A stretch of DNA of 62,680 nucleotides from an uncultured Bacteroidales bacterium (GTDB lineage Bacteria > Bacteroidota > Bacteroidia > Bacteroidales > P3): assembly GCA_900316235.1 (NCBI GenBank), contig ONCC01000020.1:1-62680 (forward strand), read 5' to 3'. The notes beneath the pieces are model-generated. The model was given only the letters and a program-made list of their open reading frames with translations. It was not told where the DNA came from and did no database searches. How positions within the stretch are numbered: the stretch's first letter is position 1; the number at the start of each line of letters is the position of its first letter. A program made the position numbers and the translations under genes. Positions 26,535 to 36,460 of this stretch are shown piece after piece.

Positions 26535-28508
26535 ATGGACAAAAAGTCAATTATCGGACTGGTTTTGATTTTCGGCATCTTCGTCGGATACATGTGGTGG
26601 GTGTCGCCTTCGGCCGAGGAGCGCGCCGCTATGGAGGCGGAGCGTGCCCGTGTGATGGACTCTATCGTCAACGCCCAACGTATGGCCGACTCCGTGGCCG
26701 CCGCCAAGGCCGAACTCGACTCGCTAGCCGCTGCCGGTGACAGCACCGCCCTCGCCGCCACAGCACCCAAGGTGCAAGATATGGGCGCCTTCAACGGTGC
26801 CACCCAGGGCGAGGCCCAGCAACTTACCGTCAACAACGGCAAGATGAACGTGACCTTCAACACCATGGGCGGTCGCGTGGATCGCGTGGTGCTGGCTGAC
26901 TACAAGACCTTCGACCAGAAGGATCTTGAGATTATCACTCCCAATGACGATAATCTAGACTTGGCCTTCTACACTGTCGACAACCGCAACGTCAACACAC
27001 GCCTGCTCAACTTCCAACCCTACGTTGACGGTCATCCAGTGGAAAGCGGCGAATGGACCATCGGAGAGGGCGATTCCGTCACCGTGAGTTTCCGTGCCAT
27101 TCCCGACAGCAGCGAGGGTTACCTCGAATATATCTACACCTTACACGGCGACAGCTACGAGGTGGACTTCGACATCAACTTCGTGGGCCTCAGCAAAGTT
27201 ATCCGCAATACCAACTACCTGGACCTCAACTGGCACAACCGCATGAACCGTCAGGAAATGGTCTCTGACGGCAGCCGCGGCAAAGGCAGCCGCAACAGTG
27301 ACCGTGAGCGATACTATAGCAGTATCTATTACAAGCCTCCGAAAGACAAAGTCGAGAACCTCAAGATGGGTTCCGACGACAAGGAACAGGTGAAGACCAA
27401 CCTCGACTGGATTGCCTTCAAACAGCAGTATTTCTGCGCCATCATCACTGTCGAGGGCGACCAAGCCTTTGAGAATGCCGACGTAGCCGTAAATACCGAT
27501 CCCAATGACACCTCACGCAGCTACCTCACCGACATGCGTGCCGTCATCGGTATCCCCTACTCACCCGAAACGCAGCAGATGAAGATGGGCTTCTACTTCG
27601 GTCCCACCAAGTTCCGCGACCTCAAGGCCATGGACCGCGGTTTCGAAAAGATGCTGCCCCTGGGCTGGACCATCATCTCCAAGAGCATCAGCCGCTGGCT
27701 CATCATCCCTGCCTTCAACTTCCTTGAGAACTTCATCAAAAATTACGGCCTCATCATCTTGGTATTCACGCTGTTGATTCGTCTTGTGCTGCTGCCCTTG
27801 GTCTATAAGAGCTATAAAGGAGGTGCCATCATGCGCATCCTCAAGCCCGAGATGGACGCCCTCAATGCCAAATACCCTAAACCTGAACAGGCCATGCAGA
27901 AGCAGCAGGCCTCGATGGCACTGCAGAAACGCGCTGGCTACAGCCCCATGGCGGGATGCCTCCCCGTACTCATCCAGATGCCCTTCCTGACAGCCATGTT
28001 CATGTTCTTCCCCATCGCCATCGAGCTGAGGCAGAAACCCTTCCTGTGGTGCGACGACCTGTCGACCTACGACTCCATCCTTGACTTCGGATTCAACATC
28101 CCGCTCTACGGCGACCACGTCTCCCTCTTCTGCCTGATGATGTTCGGCATGCAGTTCTTCTACACCTGGTACACCATGCGCAACCAGAACATGGGCGCCC
28201 AAATGAAGGGTATGAAGTTCATAATGTACTTTATGCCATTCATGATGCTCTTCATCTTCAACAGCCAAAGTGCCGGTTTGAACCTCTACTACCTCGCCTC
28301 GCTGACCTTCACCATGGCCACCATGATTCTCATCCGCCGCTTCACCAGCGAGAAGAAGGTGCGCGCCCACATGGCCGCCTACGATGCCAAACATGCCAAC
28401 GATAAAGGCAAAGGCAAAAAGAAAAGCAGCTTCGCCAAGCGCCTGGAAGAGCTCCAGAAGCAGGCCGAGCAGATGCAAAAGCAGAAAGAACAACAGAACA
28501 GACGATAA
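26535..28508 (+). CDS. yidC: membrane protein insertase YidC
   Basis: A 657-residue inner-membrane insertase. An N-terminal membrane helix (about 5-21) is followed by an Ala-rich helical stretch, a periplasmic P1 domain (about 90-370) and the conserved membrane core from about residue 385, with GCLPVLIQMPFLTAMF as the most typical motif. The tail (about 615-657) is strongly basic (KGKGKKKSS and a Gln/Lys-rich helix), typical for Bacteroidetes YidC and able to contact the ribosome. It is the first gene of a unit with nhaD. Confidence 0.96.
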   Translation: MDKKSIIGLVLIFGIFVGYMWWVSPSAEERAAMEAERARVMDSIVNAQRMADSVAAAKAELDSLAAAGDSTALAATAPKVQDMGAFNGATQGEAQQLTVNNGKMNVTFNTMGGRVDRVVLADYKTFDQKDLEIITPNDDNLDLAFYTVDNRNVNTRLLNFQPYVDGHPVESGEWTIGEGDSVTVSFRAIPDSSEGYLEYIYTLHGDSYEVDFDINFVGLSKVIRNTNYLDLNWHNRMNRQEMVSDGSRGKGSRNSDRERYYSSIYYKPPKDKVENLKMGSDDKEQVKTNLDWIAFKQQYFCAIITVEGDQAFENADVAVNTDPNDTSRSYLTDMRAVIGIPYSPETQQMKMGFYFGPTKFRDLKAMDRGFEKMLPLGWTIISKSISRWLIIPAFNFLENFIKNYGLIILVFTLLIRLVLLPLVYKSYKGGAIMRILKPEMDALNAKYPKPEQAMQKQQASMALQKRAGYSPMAGCLPVLIQMPFLTAMFMFFPIAIELRQKPFLWCDDLSTYDSILDFGFNIPLYGDHVSLFCLMMFGMQFFYTWYTMRNQNMGAQMKGMKFIMYFMPFMMLFIFNSQSAGLNLYYLASLTFTMATMILIRRFTSEKKVRAHMAAYDAKHANDKGKGKKKSSFAKRLEELQKQAEQMQKQKEQQNRR

Positions 28509-28547
28509 ATCAACAACAATAAACAATAATCCAAAAACACAAACATT

Positions 28548-29903
28548 ATGGTAGTAGCACTTGTTACTATATTCATTATCGGATACTTCTTCATCGCGAT
28601 GGAGCATCCGTTGAAAATCAACAAAACGGCATCGGCCCTGATGCTGGGAACCCTGCTGTGGACCGTCTTCGTGTTCTGCGGCTCAATAGTCCAGCCCCTG
28701 ATGGACGCCGACGCTTGGCACGACTTCATCGGCGACCACCTCATCGAAAACCTCGGTGAGACGGCCGAAATCGTCTTCTTCCTGCTGGGAGCCATGACCA
28801 TCGTCACCCTGATTGAAGACTACCAGGGTTTCCGCGTCATCACCGACAAAATCACCACCACCAACAAGAAGAAACTACTCTGGGTGGTCTCCATCCTCAC
28901 CTTCTTCCTCTCCGCCCTGCTCGACAACATGACCACTGCCATCGTGATGATTGCCTTGCTGCGCAAACTCATCGCCGACAAGAAGGAGCGCTGGCTGTAT
29001 GCCGGCATGGTCATCCTTGCCGCCAATGCCGGCGGTGCATGGAGTCCCATTGGCGACGTGACTACCATCATGCTGTGGATTGGAGGACAAGTGACCACCG
29101 TCAATATCATCGTCAAGACCATCATCGCCTCGCTCGTCTGCATGGTGGTGCCCGTGATTATCCTAGGCTTCACCCTCAAGGGCGACATCCAGCGCCCCCA
29201 GGAGAACACCAGCGGTGTCGAAGTCCCCGCGCGCTTGCGCAAACTCATCCTCTTCATGGGTGTCGGCGCTCTCGTCTTCGTCCCCGTCTTCAAAACCATC
29301 ACACACCTCCCCCCCTACCTGGGCATGCTCTTCGGCCTGGCCATCCTCTGGGTGACCACCGAAATCATCAGCCGCAAATATGAGAAAGAGGGCCACAAGC
29401 TGCCCACCGCCGTCTCCACCCTCGAACACATCGACACTCCCACCATCCTCTTCTTCCTCGGCATCCTGATGGCCGTCTCCTGCCTTAAGGTGGCAGGTAT
29501 CCTCGGCAGCCTGGCTGGCGGACTCAACAATGCCTTCGGCACCGAAGCCCCCGGATTCTTCTTCATCGACCTCATCATCGGCGTCCTCTCCTCCATCATC
29601 GACAATGTGCCACTGGTGGCTGCCGCCATGGGCATGTACCCGCTGGGCGACGGCGCCATCTTCGACGTAAACCATCCCTTCTGGGAGTTCCTGGCCTATT
29701 GTGCCGGTACCGGTGGATCACTCCTCATCATCGGCTCCGCCGCCGGCGTGGCTGTCATGGGTATGGAGAAAATCGACTTCATCTGGTACCTCAAGAAAAT
29801 CTCTTGGCTCGCCCTGGCTGGTTATATTGCCGGTGCACTCGTATTTATGCTGATGGATGTAACGCTCTTTGAGCAAATAGAATGGTTGAGAAACTTAGCA
29901 TAG
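28548..29903 (+). CDS. nhaD: Na+/H+ antiporter NhaD
   Basis: A 451-residue antiporter of the NhaD branch of the ion transporter superfamily, with about 11-13 hydrophobic segments. Typical parts are LDNMTTAIVM, AANAGGAWSPIGDVTTIMLW and, in the second half, IIDNVPLVAAAMGMYPLG. It would exchange sodium for protons across the inner membrane. It begins 39 bp after yidC, and its end overlaps the next gene by 22 bp. Confidence 0.93.
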   Translation: MVVALVTIFIIGYFFIAMEHPLKINKTASALMLGTLLWTVFVFCGSIVQPLMDADAWHDFIGDHLIENLGETAEIVFFLLGAMTIVTLIEDYQGFRVITDKITTTNKKKLLWVVSILTFFLSALLDNMTTAIVMIALLRKLIADKKERWLYAGMVILAANAGGAWSPIGDVTTIMLWIGGQVTTVNIIVKTIIASLVCMVVPVIILGFTLKGDIQRPQENTSGVEVPARLRKLILFMGVGALVFVPVFKTITHLPPYLGMLFGLAILWVTTEIISRKYEKEGHKLPTAVSTLEHIDTPTILFFLGILMAVSCLKVAGILGSLAGGLNNAFGTEAPGFFFIDLIIGVLSSIIDNVPLVAAAMGMYPLGDGAIFDVNHPFWEFLAYCAGTGGSLLIIGSAAGVAVMGMEKIDFIWYLKKISWLALAGYIAGALVFMLMDVTLFEQIEWLRNLA

Positions 29904-31198
29904 CATGGCGTCAATGGTGCCAGCGTCCTCGGTGGCGCAAGGCACTGAACATAGTGACAACACTCTTTGCCCTTGCAGGCGCCGCCATTGTCGGCGCCTG
30001 GGGGCTTTACCAACTGGGAGTCACCAACAACGGTGGCGCCGTGGACAAGAACTACCGCTCGCTGATGGCGGTGTCGGAAATCGACGACCTGAAGCATTCC
30101 AAGCTCAGCGCTGAGCAGATGAATAACGAATGGGCTCTTCAGTTCGGACGTGTGGCCGCATTGGCACGCTACTATCCCGTCAACGCACGCCTCATTCTCG
30201 CCGCCTCGCAACATTGCGACAATCCTAAGATGGTAGAACGCATGATGGCCGCTGCAAGTATCTATATCGACGACAAAAAAGAACTTGATCGTTTGGAGCA
30301 GCGCATCACACAGATACTGAACGAGGTACCGCAACGAAGCACAGGCAACGTCATCCCCTGGATGTCTGGTCCCGAATGGCCGGCACTGAAAGCCGCTATC
30401 ATTCGCGACAGTGCCCTTATCCGCGAGGCTGGACGACTCTCGGGAGTGGAACCCCGCCTCATCGTGGGATGCCTCGTAGGTGAACAGATTCGTCTCTTCA
30501 ATTCCAAACGTGAGATGTTCAAGAAATATCTCGGCCCCGTCAAGGTTCTCAGCGTACAGAGTCAGTTCTCCTATGGCGTCAACGGCATCAAGGACTTCAC
30601 CGCCCAAGCTGTCGAAGAGCACCTCAAAGATCCCACCTCAGAGTACTACATGGGACCGGCCTACGAGAATCTGCTCGACTTCGAGACCGACGACCACGTC
30701 ACCGAACGCTACAATCGCCTGGTAGACTACCGCAACCACCTCTACAGCTACCTCTACACCGGCTGCATCCTGCACCAGACCATGCTGCAATGGCGTCGCG
30801 CGGGGTACGACATCAGCGACCGTCCCGACGTGCTCTTCACCCTTTTCAACGTCGGCTTCTCCCAGTCGGTTCCCAAGGCCAACCCCGTGCCCGGTGGCAG
30901 CCACATCAATGTCGGAGACCGCACCTACACCTTTGGGGCCCTAGGATTCGACTTCTACTACAGCGGCGAGATGGCTGACATCTTCCCCTTCGAGCGCGAA
31001 CGCTTTGTCAGCAAGCAGCGCGCCCTGTCGTCTGCCGATGTTACGCGAATACAGGACAATATGAGCGACTGCCGTCGCCCCGAACGTGGTCTGGAGTATA
31101 AAAAGGACTCCTCATCCCTCCCCTCACCCTCCGAAACGCCCGACCCATTCGGCATCGACCACGAGACTGTGAAACCTATCGAACATACTGCACAATAA
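29882..31198 (+). CDS. membrane-anchored protein of unknown function
   Basis: A 438-residue protein with one N-terminal membrane helix (about 22-45) and a large soluble part likely in the periplasm. The stretch SGVEPRLIVGCLVGEQIRLF (about 182-201) followed by VQSQFSYGVNGIKDFTAQAVE resembles the catalytic core of lysozyme-like lytic transglycosylases, with a Glu in the right surroundings; this is a tentative impression. The C-terminus is Pro/Ser-rich. It overlaps nhaD by 22 bp, so translation is coupled. No close family was recognised. Confidence 0.7.
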   Translation: MVEKLSIAWRQWCQRPRWRKALNIVTTLFALAGAAIVGAWGLYQLGVTNNGGAVDKNYRSLMAVSEIDDLKHSKLSAEQMNNEWALQFGRVAALARYYPVNARLILAASQHCDNPKMVERMMAAASIYIDDKKELDRLEQRITQILNEVPQRSTGNVIPWMSGPEWPALKAAIIRDSALIREAGRLSGVEPRLIVGCLVGEQIRLFNSKREMFKKYLGPVKVLSVQSQFSYGVNGIKDFTAQAVEEHLKDPTSEYYMGPAYENLLDFETDDHVTERYNRLVDYRNHLYSYLYTGCILHQTMLQWRRAGYDISDRPDVLFTLFNVGFSQSVPKANPVPGGSHINVGDRTYTFGALGFDFYYSGEMADIFPFERERFVSKQRALSSADVTRIQDNMSDCRRPERGLEYKKDSSSLPSPSETPDPFGIDHETVKPIEHTAQ

Positions 31199-31204
31199 AA
31201 AAAT

Positions 31205-31234
31205 TTTGCTATATAATATTTATTTGTATATTTG
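31205..31234 (+). promoter_or_regulatory. promoter of the first lipocalin-like lipoprotein gene
   Basis: TTTG (31,205-31,208), 18 bp, TATATTTG (31,227-31,234). Start point near 31,241; this rules out the in-frame ATG at 31,232. Confidence 0.75.
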
Positions 31235-31276
31235 CATTTAATACCAACACGAATAATCAACCAAAAATATCACAAA

Positions 31277-32236
31277 ATGAAAACTTTAAAGAAAATTATG
31301 ATGGCGCTGTTTGCCATCGCGACCATTGGAATGACCGTCGCATGCCAGAAGAGCGACTCTACCGACGACGGCCATGGTGACATCAACGCCAGCATCGTTG
31401 GCACCTGGAAAGTCGAGAGAGCTCTGCTCAACGACAACATCATTCCCGGCGAGACAGTAAACATGAACATTATCATGAACGATGACGGCACCGGCAAACT
31501 CGAAAGCAACGTTGCCCAGCTGCCCATCGCCGATTCTCTTTTCGACTGGGGTCTCAACGGCACCACGCTGACCATCCGCATGAATGGCGGCCAGACCTTG
31601 AGTTACACCGTCACCAAGCTCACCGCCACCGAGTGCACCATTCAGGGTACCGTCGTTCCTGGATTCCCGACCATGACCGGCAATGTGCGCGTCGACCTCT
31701 CCCGCGAAGCCGTCAATCCGAATCCCAACCCCGAACCCAATCCCAACCCCAACCCCGAACCTGTTGATAATGATCCTTTCCCCGGTGCCACCAACTGGGT
31801 ATTCAACTACGACCAGACTTTCACCTTCGATTACAATGGTAGCCAAATTACTGCCCACGTCATCTTCAACAACACGCTGAACTTTGCCAACACTGGTGCC
31901 GCCGGTGTCCTCAACATCGTTGGAGCCGTTAGCGGCAACATCCCCGAATACGGCGAACAGAGATTCCCCCTCGGCCCCTTGACCATTAACTTCACTTATA
32001 CCTATGACTCCGTCACCTCTACCGGTACCATGACTGGTGCCGTTACCGGTGCCACTCCCGAGACCATCCCCTTCACCTACAACACCTCTGACAACACCAT
32101 CATGGTCGAGATGGACGTTGTTCCCCTCGTGGCCGAGCTCCTTGCCGAATATGGTGACGACCTCCCCGTCGGCATCGACAACATTCCCCAAGGAACCCTC
32201 CCCGAGTACTTCACCTTTACCCGAGCCACAAAATAA
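31277..32236 (+). CDS. lipocalin-like lipoprotein (first of a tandem pair)
   Basis: A 319-residue lipoprotein, lipobox near MTVAC (about Cys23). Residues about 35-140 form a lipocalin-like module (VGTWKVERALL, later YTVTKLTATECTIQG); then a linker of Asn-Pro and Glu-Pro repeats, then a second beta domain ending TLPEYFTFTRATK. I start at ATG 31277 because the promoter lies downstream of the other candidate. The next gene begins with nearly the same 20 residues, showing a tandem duplication. Surface-exposed binding proteins are common in this class; ligand unknown. Confidence 0.78.
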   Translation: MKTLKKIMMALFAIATIGMTVACQKSDSTDDGHGDINASIVGTWKVERALLNDNIIPGETVNMNIIMNDDGTGKLESNVAQLPIADSLFDWGLNGTTLTIRMNGGQTLSYTVTKLTATECTIQGTVVPGFPTMTGNVRVDLSREAVNPNPNPEPNPNPNPEPVDNDPFPGATNWVFNYDQTFTFDYNGSQITAHVIFNNTLNFANTGAAGVLNIVGAVSGNIPEYGEQRFPLGPLTINFTYTYDSVTSTGTMTGAVTGATPETIPFTYNTSDNTIMVEMDVVPLVAELLAEYGDDLPVGIDNIPQGTLPEYFTFTRATK

Positions 32237-32257
32237 CCATAAAAAAATAGTAGCACT

Positions 32258-33466
32258 ATGAAAACATTAAAGAAAATCATGATGGCACTCTTTGCCATCG
32301 CCTGCATCGGGATGACCGTCTCGTGCAACAAGGACAATAACAACAACAATGGTGGCGGCAGCGGCAACACCGACAGTCGCCTTGTTGGCACCTGGAAAAT
32401 CTCCAGCGTCATTGTCGACAGCCTGGACATGAGCCAACTGGTTCGCGGTTCACAAATCATCATGAACGCCAACGGTTCCGGCACCATCAACATTATGGGC
32501 CAGAACAACAGCTTCACCTGGTCTACCAACGGCAACACCCTTACCGTGATTCCTAGCGGAAACAGCAGCGAAACCATCACCTGCAATATCGCCAGCATTA
32601 CTGCCACCACCTGTACTCTCACCAGCAATAACATGTCCTTCCCAGGCGTTGGCCCGATTGAAGGCCAAGTCACCATCACCATCACCAAAGAGGGCGGTGA
32701 TACCCCCCAACCTGATACCAACAGTTACAACACCCTCATCCTCGGCACCTGGCAGGTCGACCACATGACGTACAACGGCGTGGATGCGACAGAGCAAATG
32801 CTGCATGGAACCGTCAAACTCAGTTTCTACCAAGGCGGTACCGGCTTGTTGAACGACAACGGAGAGACCCAAAACAACAACTTCTCCTGGGTCATCACCG
32901 GCAACATCATCACCATCACCGAGCACAGCCACACCATGAACTTCACCATCAACAGCCTCACCGCCACTGAATGCACATTCACTGGCACAAACCTAGAGAT
33001 GGACGGCCATATGCTCGAGGGCAACATCACCATCCACATGACGAAAACTGGCGATACTCCCAATCCCGGTCCCAATCCCGACCCTGTCACCGGTGAACTC
33101 ACGGGCACCAGCTGGGGCTACAGTTATAGCGGCACGAGAACGGAACAGAGCATAACCATCGACTATACCATCAATATGCTACTTGCCTTCACCACCTCCA
33201 CCACCGGCACTTTGAACGAGACTATTACCGCAATGGGCTACAGCGAAACCGAAAACATCAACTTCACCTACGTCTACGATGTGACCAGCCACACCGGCAC
33301 CATGACCGCCACCTTCACCAACCCTGAAACCCATGAAAGCGAGACCTCCACGCTCCCCTTCACCTACGACCTTACCACAAACACCATTACCGTCACCAAC
33401 ACCACTCCCGATGCAGACGAAGGATTTCTTCCTGCGACCCTCGAATTCTACCGCATCAGCAAATAA
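32258..33466 (+). CDS. lipocalin-like lipoprotein (second of a tandem pair)
   Basis: A 402-residue lipoprotein; signal MKTLKKIMMALFAI as in its neighbour, lipobox MTVSC (about Cys23), then an Asn/Gly-rich spacer. It has two lipocalin-like modules (VGTWKISSVIVD and LGTWQVDHMTYN, each with an ITATTCTL/LTATECTF strand) and a C-terminal beta domain resembling that of the first gene (INFTYVYDVTSHTGTMTA). So it carries one more module than its paralogue. The gap is 21 bp, so both are one transcript that ends at the terminator near 33,490. Confidence 0.78.
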   Translation: MKTLKKIMMALFAIACIGMTVSCNKDNNNNNGGGSGNTDSRLVGTWKISSVIVDSLDMSQLVRGSQIIMNANGSGTINIMGQNNSFTWSTNGNTLTVIPSGNSSETITCNIASITATTCTLTSNNMSFPGVGPIEGQVTITITKEGGDTPQPDTNSYNTLILGTWQVDHMTYNGVDATEQMLHGTVKLSFYQGGTGLLNDNGETQNNNFSWVITGNIITITEHSHTMNFTINSLTATECTFTGTNLEMDGHMLEGNITIHMTKTGDTPNPGPNPDPVTGELTGTSWGYSYSGTRTEQSITIDYTINMLLAFTTSTTGTLNETITAMGYSETENINFTYVYDVTSHTGTMTATFTNPETHESETSTLPFTYDLTTNTITVTNTTPDADEGFLPATLEFYRISK

Positions 33467-33488
33467 TCAGCTGATATTCTAATAATAG

Positions 33489-33525
33489 AAGCCGTCCACC
33501 GGAGATTCCGGCGGACGGCTTTCCT
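33489..33525 (+). terminator. terminator after the lipoprotein pair
   Basis: GCCGTCC-A-CCGG / CCGG-C-GGACGGC stem with an AGATT loop and a T-rich tail, lying between convergent genes. The stem is flanked by AA/TT, so it may serve both strands weakly. Confidence 0.85.
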
Positions 33526-33556
33526 TTTTACTAATTCTTAATCGCTTAAACCTTCA

Positions 33557-36454
33557 TCATTCGGCCTGGCCTGCCTCGGGGTTCTCCGGACGAAGGCTCA
33601 CGGCGACATAGTTCTTGAGATTGATGTACTTCTTGCAGATGTCCTGAATCTGCTTGGCAGTGATGCCGCGGACAATCTCGTCGTAGCGCTCAATGTAGTC
33701 AACCGACTCGTTGTAGGTGTAGCTGGCCGAGAGCAATCCACGCCAGTATCCGTTGTTCTGGCGGGAGGTGCCGTTGTTGACAATCATCTGTTCCTTGGCT
33801 TTAGCAAGGGTCTTCTCGTCGGGGCCGTTCTTCTGGTAGTTGCGGAGGATTTCAATGCAGTCCTTCTCAATCTTCTCAATCTTGTCGGGATCACAGCCGA
33901 TGGCGAACTTCCAGCTGACCTGACCCGAGGGCATACGCTGGCTCCAGATGCCGGCAGAGGGGCTATAGGCGTCGCCGTTCTTCTCGCGGATTTCCTCGAG
34001 GGTGGTAATACCAATCATCTCGCTGAGAGCGGAGATAGCGATGCGAGTCTCGGGAGTGAGGTCCTTGGCGTTGACATTCATCTCGCCATAGACATTCAGC
34101 ATACCCTGCTTTTCTATGCCCTTGACGGCTTCAGCCCTCACAATACCTTTAGCGAACTTCGCGGTGCGGTCGATGTACTTCTCGTTCTTCTGGCTACCGT
34201 CGGTAGGCAGGTGATTCAAGTAGCGGGCGATGAGGGCAATATCGTTGTCACTCACATTACCCACGAAGAAGAAAATCTGGCCCGAAGCGTCGTGGAAGCG
34301 CTCGCGGAAGATTTGCAGCGCGCGGTCCGGATCAAGGGTCTGCAGCTGTTCCTCGGTGGGAACAATAATCATGCGTTTCTCCTCGGGATAGACGGTCTTA
34401 TAGTATTTCTCGGCGAAAGCCACCTGAGGGTTGTCGGCCACCATCTTGATCTGTGACCTCAGCATCTCCATCATGCGGGAATAAACATCCTTGTCCGAGC
34501 GGGGAGCAGTATAGTAAAGGTTGAGGAGCTGGAGGGTCGTCTCAAGGTCGGCAGGCGAGCAGTTGCCGCTGAAGCCCTGCTTCTCATCGTCGATATAGGG
34601 GCTGATGCTGAGATTTTTTCCTTTAAGTTTCTTGGAGAGCTGGTTGGCGGTGAGGTCGGCGATGCCGGAAGACTCGATAAAGTCGGCGACATTCGAGGCC
34701 AGGAAATAATCCTCATCGCTGTAGAGCGACGTACCACCGAAGGCAAAGCTGCTGAACACAATCTGGTCGGCCTTATAATCAGTCTTCTTCACTATGAAAC
34801 GGATACCGTTGGGGCAGGTATACTCCTTGTAGTCAAGCAATTTATTCTCCTTAGTAAGCTTGGGGGTAACAGCAGGAACCTCTTCGGTGAAGAGGGGCTT
34901 TTCTTGGAAGGTATCAATCCAGGGTTCGGTCTTCACCTTCTTGCTGTCAGCAATAATGCTCCGGATAGTCTTTTCGTCGGGCACACCGTAGTCCTCTCGC
35001 TCGGGGGCGGTGAGGTAGAAGACCAGATTCTCGTCGGTTATCCAACTCGCAATAGTCTTGTTGCATTCATCAAGTGTAATCTCGGGGACGAACTCCTTGG
35101 CATAACGCCACTCTTGACGGATGCCGGGGATAACCTCGCCCTCGAGGAAGTGGCGCGTAATCTCGTCGGCCAAATCGTTGCTTTGGGTCTTATCAGCCTC
35201 TTTCGCGGCGCGGGTGTACCACGAGAGGAGATCCTCTTTCTGGCGGTCGAGCTCGGTCTGGAGGAATCCGTGCTCGTCGAGGCGCTTCATCTCTGCTAGC
35301 AGCAGGGCCGCAGCCTCTTCCAAGCGATTCTCCTTGGGCGAGCATCTGAGAGTAAAATCGTCGGCCTCACGCACATAGCGGGCAATGAAACCATTGTGAC
35401 TGGCACCGGCGCCCATCATTGGAGCAGCAGGTTTCTCGCAGATGTCGCCAAAACGCTCGTTAATCATCCGAACGACGAGGGAATTGACAAAACCCTGACG
35501 GAAATCGCCAATGGTACCCACTGGAGCTTTTTTGTGCTTCCACACAAAAGCCATCCCCGCAGAGGTCGCCTCCTTGTCGGTGGCAATGGCCACAAGGGGT
35601 TCCTTGTTGCCCTCAATGGTGAAGACAGGACGCGGTTTGGGATTCACAGCCTTAGCGTGGGTGCTGAAAACATCGCGCACTCGCTGTTCCATGGCCTTAA
35701 CACCCTTCTTGCCGGCATACTCGAAATTCTGCAGGTCGCCCACCACCACAATAGCCTGCAGGTCGGGACGATACCAGTCGTTGAAGAAGTCAACGATAGC
35801 CTGACGCTTGAAGTTCATGATGACCTCCTCCTTGCCGATAGGCATACGGTCGGCATAAAGAGAGCCCTTGAAAACGATGGGGAAGGTTTTCTTGCGCATG
35901 CGGTCACCGTGGCCTACACCACCGCGCCACTCCTCATGGATGACGCCGCGCTCACTTTCAATCTCCTCAGGGTCGAAGAGGATATTGCCGGCCCAGCCGT
36001 CGAGAATCTCAATGCCCATGGTGACCATCTCGGGGTCGGAGGCGGGCATATCAACATAGTAGACAGTCTGGTCAAAACTGGTGTAGGCATTGATGCCGCG
36101 ACCAAACTCGATGCCGTGCTCCTGGAGCTTCTTGATCATCGTGTTGTGGGGATAGTCCTTGATGCCGTTGAAGGCCATGTGCTCGCAGAAGTGGGCAAGG
36201 CCCTGCTGGTCATCGCGCTCGAGGATGGAGCCGGCATTGGAGACCAGACGGAACTGGATGCGGTCCTCGGGCTTCTTGTTGTCACGGATGTAGTAGGTGA
36301 AACCGTTGTCAAGATGTCCGATGATGACTTTCTTGTCAACGGGCACCCTCTCGGTGAGGTTGGTTTTCTTCTCTGTCTTGCTGCCGGGCAGCTGGGCCAT
36401 AGCACTGCCGCCGAGAAGTAGGGCAGCCAGTACGAGCCAGAATTTTACTTTCAT
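33557..36454 (-). CDS. M16 family zinc protease
   Basis: A 965-residue secreted insulinase-type protease with a signal peptide (about 1-20). The inverted zinc motif is HFCEHMAFNG (about residues 87-96) and the distal Glu ligand lies in EIESERGVIHEE about 75 residues later. Two M16 halves are visible, the second without the motif, as usual. It would degrade peptides in the periplasm. It follows the GntR gene by 6 bp, so the ABC/YtrA-type operon reads straight into it. Confidence 0.93.
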   Translation of the reverse strand: MKVKFWLVLAALLLGGSAMAQLPGSKTEKKTNLTERVPVDKKVIIGHLDNGFTYYIRDNKKPEDRIQFRLVSNAGSILERDDQQGLAHFCEHMAFNGIKDYPHNTMIKKLQEHGIEFGRGINAYTSFDQTVYYVDMPASDPEMVTMGIEILDGWAGNILFDPEEIESERGVIHEEWRGGVGHGDRMRKKTFPIVFKGSLYADRMPIGKEEVIMNFKRQAIVDFFNDWYRPDLQAIVVVGDLQNFEYAGKKGVKAMEQRVRDVFSTHAKAVNPKPRPVFTIEGNKEPLVAIATDKEATSAGMAFVWKHKKAPVGTIGDFRQGFVNSLVVRMINERFGDICEKPAAPMMGAGASHNGFIARYVREADDFTLRCSPKENRLEEAAALLLAEMKRLDEHGFLQTELDRQKEDLLSWYTRAAKEADKTQSNDLADEITRHFLEGEVIPGIRQEWRYAKEFVPEITLDECNKTIASWITDENLVFYLTAPEREDYGVPDEKTIRSIIADSKKVKTEPWIDTFQEKPLFTEEVPAVTPKLTKENKLLDYKEYTCPNGIRFIVKKTDYKADQIVFSSFAFGGTSLYSDEDYFLASNVADFIESSGIADLTANQLSKKLKGKNLSISPYIDDEKQGFSGNCSPADLETTLQLLNLYYTAPRSDKDVYSRMMEMLRSQIKMVADNPQVAFAEKYYKTVYPEEKRMIIVPTEEQLQTLDPDRALQIFRERFHDASGQIFFFVGNVSDNDIALIARYLNHLPTDGSQKNEKYIDRTAKFAKGIVRAEAVKGIEKQGMLNVYGEMNVNAKDLTPETRIAISALSEMIGITTLEEIREKNGDAYSPSAGIWSQRMPSGQVSWKFAIGCDPDKIEKIEKDCIEILRNYQKNGPDEKTLAKAKEQMIVNNGTSRQNNGYWRGLLSASYTYNESVDYIERYDEIVRGITAKQIQDICKKYINLKNYVAVSLRPENPEAGQAE

Positions 36455-36460
36455 CTTGTA

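Noticed and set aside
27561..28607. A long open frame opposite yidC
   Set aside because: His/Glu/Leu-rich shadow of a strongly biased gene; YidC is unambiguous.
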